From assembly GCA_016708875.1 (NCBI GenBank), contig JADJFA010000010.1:124001-188000 (forward strand): DNA of 64,000 nt, read 5' to 3'. The translations under genes were made by a program, and so were the position numbers. The notes beneath the pieces are model-generated. The model had not been told where the DNA came from. It saw only the letters and a program-made list of their open reading frames with translations, and ran no database searches. This DNA is from Lewinellaceae bacterium (GTDB lineage: Bacteria; Bacteroidota; Bacteroidia; Chitinophagales; Saprospiraceae). Of the stretch, positions 54,963 to 61,541 are shown one piece after another. Each line of letters opens with the position of its first letter. The stretch's first letter is position 1.

Positions 54963-55150
54963 GCAAAATGTAAAACCATGCCTATCGGCAGACAAGCAGG
55001 AGAACCGTAAAATTTAAAACCAGACAGTGAGCATAACTTCCCGAAAGTTTTGAACTTTCGGGAAGTTCGATTTGAGGTCGTTTTATTTCTCAATTTTAAA
55101 TTTTTCGGTTCTCCTGCTTGTCTGCCGATAGGCATGGTTTTACATTTTGC
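54963..55150. repeat. Nested inverted repeat (57-bp arms) between response regulator and kinase genes
   Basis: The outer arms 54963-55019 and 55094-55150 are complementary over 57 bp with one mismatch. The loop contains a second palindrome (AACTTCCCGAAAGTT and complement, 55035-55067) of the family found inside the regulator gene at 5996. The outer arm shares ggagaaccg(c/t)aaaatttaaaa with the arm at 61387. Confidence 0.9.
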
Positions 55151-55167
55151 GGTTTAATATTTTTTCT

Positions 55168-57108
55168 ATGCGAATACTCCTACTGCTGCTGATTTTCCAA
55201 TCGGCCATCACCCATTCCCAATCCATTGACAGCCTGCAAAAAGTAATTGCTTCATTGCCGGAGGATACCAACCGGGTGATGGCTTATCGCTTGCTTTATC
55301 GTGCCTTTTATGCCGAAGACCGCAATGGAGAATTACTTGAGGTTGCGGATAAAGGCTTGGCCCTCAGTAGAAAACTGGATTTTGCAAAGGGCATGAGCCT
55401 CTTCATTTTTTACAAAGCCAGTGCGCTCGACATCTTGGGACGGGGAGAGGAAGCCATCCCGCTTTTTGAAGAAGGGCTGCTCACGGCAAAAATGCAAGAG
55501 GACGAACAAGCCGCCGCGGATTACCATGTCAACCTCGGCACAGCGTACCACTTGTTGGGAAGATTGGACAAATCGCTGCAAAATTTTTTGGCTGCCTACG
55601 ATATCTATAAACGGTCGGGTGACTCTGAAAACCTCTCGAAAGTGCTGAACAATATCGGTATTGTGTACCGTACACAGGGCAAATACGAACGAGCCGAGGA
55701 GATTTATAAAGAGTCCTTGACACTTAAGCAGCACTTGAAAGACACCTTGGGCACTGCGGCCACGTACCAGAATTTGGCCGCGTTGTACAGCCTCACTTTT
55801 CGAAAGGAAGAAGCCATCCTGAATGCCAGGAAAGCACTTGCTATCTACGAAAAACTCAATCGCCCCGACGATGTGGCGGGATGTCACAGTTTGCTGGGAC
55901 AGATTTTTTACAATTTTGGGAACTTGTTTGAAGCAAAATTCGAACTCCAAAAATCTATTGAAGGATATGGGGCGGAACTTAACGTCGAATACGCGCCTTC
56001 CACCTACCAATTACTGGGCACCATCGCAGCACAGGAAAAGGATGACGCTACAGCGGAAAAGCACCTGCAAAAAGGGCTCAAAATGGCGCGGCAATTCGGC
56101 CATCGGGAGCGTGTTTTTGAAACTTTGAAAGAACTTTCCAAAGCCGAACACGCACTGGGCAAACACGCCGCCGCATACAATTCCTTGCAAGAAGCCTTCG
56201 CCTTTCGCGACTCCATGGTGGAGAAAAATCGCCTTTCCATGATGGAAGAAATGCAAACAAAATTTGACGTTTCTCAAAAAGACAGCGAACTTAAAATCAA
56301 TCAATTAGACCTGAAACAACGTACCCTGGAACGCAACTGGCTTATCGGCGGCACCGCACTCCTGGGGCTTTTATCCTTGGTCATTTTCTTTGGCTTGCGC
56401 CTCCGCATCCGGGCCAACAAAAAAATTGCAGCGCAGGAATCCGAACTTCAGCAGCAGCAAATCGTGCAACTGGAACAAGCATCCAAGCTCACGGCCCTCA
56501 GCGCCATGATCGAAGGTCAGGAGAAGGAGCGCAGTCGTATTGCTGCTGATCTGCACGACGGATTGGGCGGACTGCTCAGTTCGGTCAAATCCCACTTTAA
56601 TGCATTGCCTAAATCATCAGAGCAGACAGATTTGCTTGAGAAAACCAACCAGATCATTGACGATGCCTGCGTGGAAGTCCGACGTATTTCCCATAACATG
56701 ATGCCCCGCGCACTTGCACTCTCCGGCTTGCCAGGAGCACTTGAAGACCTTGCCCAAGACCTTGAAAAACAAGGTGTTCGATGCCAATTGGAAATGATTG
56801 GATTAGAGGAGAAAACGCTCAACCCTACGCAATCTGTCAACATCTATCGCATCATTCAAGAGCTAACCAACAACGTGGTGAAACACGCAAAGGCAGACCA
56901 CCTGCTCCTCCAACTCATCCACCGCGATGACACCTTGACCATCATCGCCGAAGACAACGGCAAGGGTTTCGATGTCAAAAAAGCCATGACTCAAAAAGGT
57001 CTGGGGCTTTCGAGCATCGAGTCGCGCGTGAAATTCCTGCAAGGCACAATCGAATGGGATTCCGTGCCGGGCGAGGGAACGGTGGTGAGTATACAATTAT
57101 TCGATTGA
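55168..57108 (+). CDS. TPR-containing sensor histidine kinase (HisKA_3 type)
   Basis: 646 residues from ATG 55168 (TTG 55147 is in repeat sequence). Signal peptide MRILLLLLIFQSAITHS-Q. About seven TPR-like repeats in the periplasm (NLGTAYHLLGRLDKSLQNFL, NNIGIVYRTQGKYERAEEIY), one membrane segment (LIGGTALLGLLSLVIFFGL), coiled coil, then HisKA_3 with the phospho-His in RIAADLHDGLGGLLSSVK and HATPase (LTNNVVKHAKAD, DNGKGFD, GLGLSSIESRV). It pairs with the LuxR regulator upstream. Its last codons lie in the left arm of a long inverted repeat. Confidence 0.93.
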   Translation: MRILLLLLIFQSAITHSQSIDSLQKVIASLPEDTNRVMAYRLLYRAFYAEDRNGELLEVADKGLALSRKLDFAKGMSLFIFYKASALDILGRGEEAIPLFEEGLLTAKMQEDEQAAADYHVNLGTAYHLLGRLDKSLQNFLAAYDIYKRSGDSENLSKVLNNIGIVYRTQGKYERAEEIYKESLTLKQHLKDTLGTAATYQNLAALYSLTFRKEEAILNARKALAIYEKLNRPDDVAGCHSLLGQIFYNFGNLFEAKFELQKSIEGYGAELNVEYAPSTYQLLGTIAAQEKDDATAEKHLQKGLKMARQFGHRERVFETLKELSKAEHALGKHAAAYNSLQEAFAFRDSMVEKNRLSMMEEMQTKFDVSQKDSELKINQLDLKQRTLERNWLIGGTALLGLLSLVIFFGLRLRIRANKKIAAQESELQQQQIVQLEQASKLTALSAMIEGQEKERSRIAADLHDGLGGLLSSVKSHFNALPKSSEQTDLLEKTNQIIDDACVEVRRISHNMMPRALALSGLPGALEDLAQDLEKQGVRCQLEMIGLEEKTLNPTQSVNIYRIIQELTNNVVKHAKADHLLLQLIHRDDTLTIIAEDNGKGFDVKKAMTQKGLGLSSIESRVKFLQGTIEWDSVPGEGTVVSIQLFD

Positions 57109-57268
57109 TTCGATTGGTTCGATTGGTTCGATTAAGACGATTGGTTCCATTGCCAAGAATAAGGTTAATTCTTTGGACCTTCTAGTCAAATCAATCGTCA
57201 TAATGGAACCAATCGTCTTAATCGAACCAATCGAATCAATCGTCATAATCGAATAATCGAATCAATCC
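57096..57268. repeat. Long inverted repeat of gattggttcg units after the kinase gene
   Basis: The left arm (57096-57151) and right arm (57202-57268) are complementary over about 40 bp and differ by one decamer copy (attggttcg). The left arm encodes the end of the kinase (LFD-stop). Related gattggttcgatt sequence occurs at 4603-4660. Confidence 0.85.
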
Positions 57269-57353
57269 ATGAATTCCAGTATTTTTTCAGAACCTATGAT
57301 TTGAATTGTCGTTTGACAAGTAACCTTCAATTTTTTTATTCTCTACCTTCAAC

Positions 57354-58892
57354 ATGAAAAACATCTTACTAACAACACTCCTCTTTCTAAGCATTCTTAA
57401 TCTTGCTACTGCCCAACTCGCAGGTACGCTTGATCCAACTTTTGGTACTGCCGGAATAACTACCACCAGCATTGGCCCCAACAATGAAACAGCCCATGCG
57501 ATTGCCGTACAAGCCGATGGCAAAATCGTGGTGGCAGGCGAAACCTGGAACAACAGCAACGTAGTGGAGGATTTTGCTTTGGCTCGGTATAATTCAGATG
57601 GCAGCTTGGACAACACGTTCGGCACGAACGGATTCGTAGTCACTGACATGCAGCAAAGTACTGATGTTGTGAAGGCCATCGCGATCCAACCGGACGGCAA
57701 AATTGTGGTAGCCGGCCATTCCGACAATACCTTCAACTATGATTTTGCCGTAGCCCGATACCTGGCCAACGGGACTTTGGACAACACTTTTGGTACCAAT
57801 GGCAAGGTGATCAAGAATTTTGGTTCCACCGATTTTGGCCTCGCCATGGCCTTGCTACCAAATGGTAAAATTTTGGTTTCAGGCCGAGCGTACAATGGCC
57901 AAAACGGTGATTTTGCATTGATTCAACTCAATTCAAACGGTACATTCGACAACACTTTTGGCACGGCTGGAGCCATGATGGTCGACTTGTTTGGAGAAGA
58001 TGAAAGTGCGAACGCCATTGCCATTCAAGCAGACGGGAAAATTGTGCTGGCTGGAGACCGATACGCCAACAATGTTAGCTTGTTTGCTGTAGCCCGATTC
58101 AACCCCGATGGCTCACTCGACCCAAGTTTTAGTTTTGATGGCAAGCTCAGCACGGCCATTGGTACCATGAACGACGTGGTACATGCTGTAGCCATTCAAG
58201 GCGATGGCAAAATTGTGGTCGCTGGAGTTTCCAATACCGCCGCTATCAGCGATTTTGCGCTTGCACGTTACTTGAGCGATGGCACGCCCGACAATACGTT
58301 CAGTAGTGATGGGCAATTGACTACCAACGTTGCAAATGGAGGCGACTACTCCACAGCCCTGGCCATTCAGCCTGATGGAAAAATCCTTGCGGGTGGAGTA
58401 GTACCTGGGAACAATTCCATTTCTGATTTTGCGGTGGTTCGCTACTTGTCGGATGGAAGTTTGGACGCTACGTTTGGCAACAACGGCATTGGGATTGCAG
58501 ATTTTAATACGGGAAATGACAAAGCGAAGGCGATGGTTTTGCATCAAGGCAAAATCGTGATAACTGGCTCTTCTGACAAGAATTCACAAACGGCTTTTGC
58601 GGTGGCGCGTTTTCTGGGAACCTCGAGTGTATCTGTCAAAGACATATTAAGCGACTCGCCTGGATTTGTGTTGTTTCCAAACCCGGCAAGCGAGTTGCTG
58701 CAAATCAAGGTAAATGGAGAAGCATCGGGCAGTTTCCGAGTTGTATCTGCTACCGGTCAGTTGATGCTTGAAATGCAGATACATGCTGAAAATATCCAAA
58801 TTAACGTATCCAACTGGCCTGCTGGAATGTATTTCGTGGAACGCAGGGACGATAGCCGTATTTGGCCTTCTATGAAGTTGTTGGTTCGATAA
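57354..58892 (+). CDS. Exported delta-60 repeat protein with T9SS type A tail
   Basis: 512 residues: signal peptide MKNILLTTLLFLSILNLATA-Q, then seven to eight delta-60 repeats (DFALARYNSDGSLDNTFGTN, AIAVQADGKIVVAGE), which should form a beta-propeller-like structure, and a C-terminal sorting domain (LFPNPASELLQIKV, WPAGMYFVERRD, MKLLVR). Secreted to the surface by T9SS. The binding partner is unknown. Flanked on both sides by long inverted repeats, so probably monocistronic. Confidence 0.88.
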   Translation: MKNILLTTLLFLSILNLATAQLAGTLDPTFGTAGITTTSIGPNNETAHAIAVQADGKIVVAGETWNNSNVVEDFALARYNSDGSLDNTFGTNGFVVTDMQQSTDVVKAIAIQPDGKIVVAGHSDNTFNYDFAVARYLANGTLDNTFGTNGKVIKNFGSTDFGLAMALLPNGKILVSGRAYNGQNGDFALIQLNSNGTFDNTFGTAGAMMVDLFGEDESANAIAIQADGKIVLAGDRYANNVSLFAVARFNPDGSLDPSFSFDGKLSTAIGTMNDVVHAVAIQGDGKIVVAGVSNTAAISDFALARYLSDGTPDNTFSSDGQLTTNVANGGDYSTALAIQPDGKILAGGVVPGNNSISDFAVVRYLSDGSLDATFGNNGIGIADFNTGNDKAKAMVLHQGKIVITGSSDKNSQTAFAVARFLGTSSVSVKDILSDSPGFVLFPNPASELLQIKVNGEASGSFRVVSATGQLMLEMQIHAENIQINVSNWPAGMYFVERRDDSRIWPSMKLLVR

Positions 58893-58908
58893 TTCCACAC
58901 TACGATTT

Positions 58909-59025
58909 TATTTCACACAACGCCTTATTTCACACAACGCCACAACGACACAACGTTAAAATCTATTGATAATCATAACGTTGTGTCGTTGTGGCGTTGT
59001 GTGAATAAGGCGTTGTGTGAAATAA
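58909..59025. repeat. Long inverted repeat of the cgttgtgtcgttgtggcgttgtg family
   Basis: The arms 58909-58957 and 58978-59025 are complementary over about 48 bp, followed by another partial copy to 59050. Same family as at 22016-22190. Confidence 0.85.
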
Positions 59026-59119
59026 GACCTTTTGGCATTGTGTGAAATAATTAAAAGGGTAACGGCTTTACCTTCGTGATTATGAAGTGCGATGTGTGCT
59101 TCATTCAGCGATTCATTTC

Positions 59120-59839
59120 ATGCCTGAAAATGATTTCCACGCCCCAAAATCAGCCCGATTACCGCTCGATTTTTATATCCGAACAGACGTAGTGCAAATT
59201 GCCCGCGAACTTTTGGGGAAAGTGCTGGTAACTGAATTCAACGGTCAACGAACCTCTGGCCGAATCACCGAAACCGAGGCATATCGCGCCCCCGACGACC
59301 GCGCCTGCCATGCCTTTGGCAACCGCCGCACTGCCCGTACAGAGATTATGTTTCAAGAAGCCGGGCGGGCGTATATCTATCTCTGCTACGGAATTCACCA
59401 CCTTTTCAATGTAGTTACCGCACCTGCCGAAACAGCGCACGCGGTATTGATTCGAGCCATTGAGCCCATAGAAGGTATTGACATCATGCAGCAACGGCGA
59501 GCCCCCCAACCCCTTCCAAATAAAAAGAAGTTGGTCCATCGAGACCTTCGCCGTGGAACTAATCATGCTCCCCTCCCCAGCGGGGAGGGGTTGGGGGTGG
59601 GGTTAACCACGGGCCCTGGCGCCCTCTCCCAGGCACTGGGTTTGACCACACAATACACTGGACAAAGCCTACTTGTACCCGACTCTCCCATTTGGATTGA
59701 AGACTGGTATGAAAAAATAATGGAAGATGACATTGCCGCTGGTACGCGCATTGGCGTAGGGTATGCGGGAGAATGTGCAGCCTGGCATTGGCGGTTCTGG
59801 CTCAAAAACTCGCCGTTCGTCAAAAAAGGAGGCTATTAG
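59120..59839 (+). CDS. 3-methyladenine DNA glycosylase (AAG/MPG type)
   Basis: 239 residues from ATG 59120 (GTG 59087 and ATG 59082 frames are less likely). Base excision repair of alkylated purines, monofunctional. Family motifs: VVQIARELLGKVLVTEFNG, RITETEAYRAPDDRACHA with the catalytic Glu, RAYIYLCYGIHHLFNVV, AVLIRAIEPIEGIDIM and LTTGPGALSQALGLT. An insert of about 30 codons (QPLPNKKK...LPSGEGLGVG) between the last two motifs is encoded by a G/C-rich inverted repeat and is absent from typical homologues. A TACCTTCG motif lies at 59069. Confidence 0.9.
   Translation: MPENDFHAPKSARLPLDFYIRTDVVQIARELLGKVLVTEFNGQRTSGRITETEAYRAPDDRACHAFGNRRTARTEIMFQEAGRAYIYLCYGIHHLFNVVTAPAETAHAVLIRAIEPIEGIDIMQQRRAPQPLPNKKKLVHRDLRRGTNHAPLPSGEGLGVGLTTGPGALSQALGLTTQYTGQSLLVPDSPIWIEDWYEKIMEDDIAAGTRIGVGYAGECAAWHWRFWLKNSPFVKKGGY
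59503..59602. repeat. C/G-rich inverted repeat inserted in the DNA glycosylase gene
   Basis: CCCCCAACCCCTTCC (59503-59517) pairs with GGGGAGGGGTTGGGGG (59582-59597). A local palindrome cccctccccagcggggagggg sits in the right half. In frame it encodes PLPSGEGLGVG. This type of sequence is a widespread short repeat in bacterial genomes. Confidence 0.75.
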
Positions 59840-59899
59840 AAGTAGCAAGCGCACAGAAGTATGCTATTTTTAGCCGCTTAAAAACGAAACTGACTTACT

Positions 59900-60622
59900 G
59901 TGCATCCCCTATTTTTGTTCATCCCCAACTTCCAAAGCTATGGCCAGGAGCATATCCTCTGGCTAGCTGCCGGTGTGGTTAGCACGGTCTTTTGGATATG
60001 GTTGGGCAGAAGGCAAACGACCGATCTTGGGGAGCGTCGTATCGGGCTGATTCAAAGCCTGATTCCCGCAGGTTTGTGGATTATTTTGTCGCTCTACATG
60101 GCCTTTTTTGAAAGCCCTGTAGATTTGAATCTGGTGCTTCCATTCCACATCAGTTATTTCATGAACCTCTTGCTGCCGATCATGCTTTGGCGGCGTTCGT
60201 TTTTTCTTTTTGAGATCACTTATTACATGGTAATGGGAGGCTGTATTTGGTCTCTGCTGACTCCGGCATTGGAACACGGCTTTCCACATTACCTCAATTT
60301 CCGCTTTTTCCTGGTGCACATGGGCCTGATACAGAGCATTTTGTACGCCATTTTCGTGTATGGTTTCCGACCCACCTGGCAGAGTTTTGGAAGGGCGTTT
60401 TTGTGGACGAACATTTATTTCGTGTTCGTGCTGGGCATCAACTATCTGCTGGGTACCAACTTCATGTATCTGAGTAAAAAGCCATCCAATCCTTCTTTGC
60501 TCGACCTGTTTGGAGAATGGCCCTGGTATATTATCGGCGCGGAGTTCCTCTGCCTGATGATGTTCACCCTCGTGATGCTTCCTTTTGCTTTTGACAATAA
60601 AACAGAAGAAAAATTGGCGTAG
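59900..60622 (+). CDS. YwaF/TIGR02206-like integral membrane protein, copy 1
   Basis: 240 residues, GTG start, with about seven membrane segments (ILWLAAGVVSTVFWIWLG, IGLIQSLIPAGLWIILSLYM, LPFHISYFMNLLLPIML and so on). Conserved polar positions lie in LPFHISYF and HGFPHYLNFRFFLVHMG, and in NYLLGTNFMYL, as in YwaF-like proteins. Function unknown. It forms a tandem pair with the next gene, which is clearly a duplicate (most segments identical or conservative). Confidence 0.85.
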   Translation: MHPLFLFIPNFQSYGQEHILWLAAGVVSTVFWIWLGRRQTTDLGERRIGLIQSLIPAGLWIILSLYMAFFESPVDLNLVLPFHISYFMNLLLPIMLWRRSFFLFEITYYMVMGGCIWSLLTPALEHGFPHYLNFRFFLVHMGLIQSILYAIFVYGFRPTWQSFGRAFLWTNIYFVFVLGINYLLGTNFMYLSKKPSNPSLLDLFGEWPWYIIGAEFLCLMMFTLVMLPFAFDNKTEEKLA

Positions 60623-60676
60623 TTTATAGGAACCTGCTATTTTTCGCGCAGAAAAACGCAATTGACCTAACACGCT

Positions 60677-61426
60677 GTGCATCCTATAATCTTATTTTCC
60701 CCGGATTTTCACAATTACAGTTCGGAGCATTATATCTGGCTAGCCATTGGTGTGACAAGCACGCTGTTTTGGATATGGCTGGGTAAAAAGCAAAGTACTG
60801 AACTTGGGCAGCAACGCATCGGGCTGATTCAAAGCCTCATTCCTGCCTTGTTGTGGATTGTGCTATCGCTTTACATGATCTTTTTCGTGCGACCGCTGGA
60901 TTTGGGGCTGGTGCTGCCGTTCCACGCTTGCTACTTTATCAATTTGTTGCTGCCCTTTATGCTTTGGCAGCGCTCCTTTTTCCTTTTTGAGATCACTTAC
61001 TACATGGTAATGGGCGGCTGTATTCAAGCCCTGCTCACGCCAGACTTGCATTTCGGATTCCCGCACTACATCAATTTCCGGTATTTCGTGGTACACATGG
61101 GGCTTGCCCAAAGCATATTGTATGCCGTATTTGTTTATCGCTTCCGACCTACCTGGCGGAGCTTTGGAAGGGCATTTTTATGGATAAATATCTACTTCGT
61201 GTTCGTACTGGGCATCAACTATTTGCTGGGAACAAATTTCATGTACCTGCGCCACAAACCCAACGCTCCAACGCTGCTCGACCTTTTTGGCGAATGGCCC
61301 TGGTACATCGTTGGCGGCAAATTCCTATGCCTGATGATGTTTACGCTGGTGATGCTTCCCTTTGCGTTTGATAAAAAGGGGGAATTAAACAGCAAAACCG
61401 CAAAACCGGAGAACCGCAAAATTTAA
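60677..61426 (+). CDS. YwaF/TIGR02206-like integral membrane protein, copy 2
   Basis: 249 residues, GTG start. Duplicate of the preceding gene, sharing the 5' sequence tgctattttt..gcg..., the GTG-cat-cc start and nearly all motifs (LPFHACYFINLLLPFMLW, FGFPHYINFRYFVVHMG, NYLLGTNFMYLRHKP). The last 12 residues (NSKTAKPENRKI) have no counterpart in copy 1 and are encoded by the left arm of a 42-bp inverted repeat that also supplies the stop codon. Confidence 0.85.
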   Translation: MHPIILFSPDFHNYSSEHYIWLAIGVTSTLFWIWLGKKQSTELGQQRIGLIQSLIPALLWIVLSLYMIFFVRPLDLGLVLPFHACYFINLLLPFMLWQRSFFLFEITYYMVMGGCIQALLTPDLHFGFPHYINFRYFVVHMGLAQSILYAVFVYRFRPTWRSFGRAFLWINIYFVFVLGINYLLGTNFMYLRHKPNAPTLLDLFGEWPWYIVGGKFLCLMMFTLVMLPFAFDKKGELNSKTAKPENRKI

Positions 61427-61531
61427 AACCATACAAGGGGTTCCGAAGAAGGCCAAAACATTCCTTATTCGAGATCACACTCCTCTCAATTTTAAATTTT
61501 GCGGTTCTCCGGTTTTGCGGTTTTGCTGTTT
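61387..61531. repeat. Perfect inverted repeat (42-bp arms) after the YwaF-like pair
   Basis: AAACAGCAAAACCGCAAAAC... (61387-61428) and its exact complement (61490-61531). It shares ggagaaccgcaaaatttaaaa with the repeat at 54963. It forms the 3' coding end of the upstream gene and ends 11 bp from the stop of the convergent gene. Confidence 0.95.
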
Positions 61532-61541
61532 AATTCAAACT

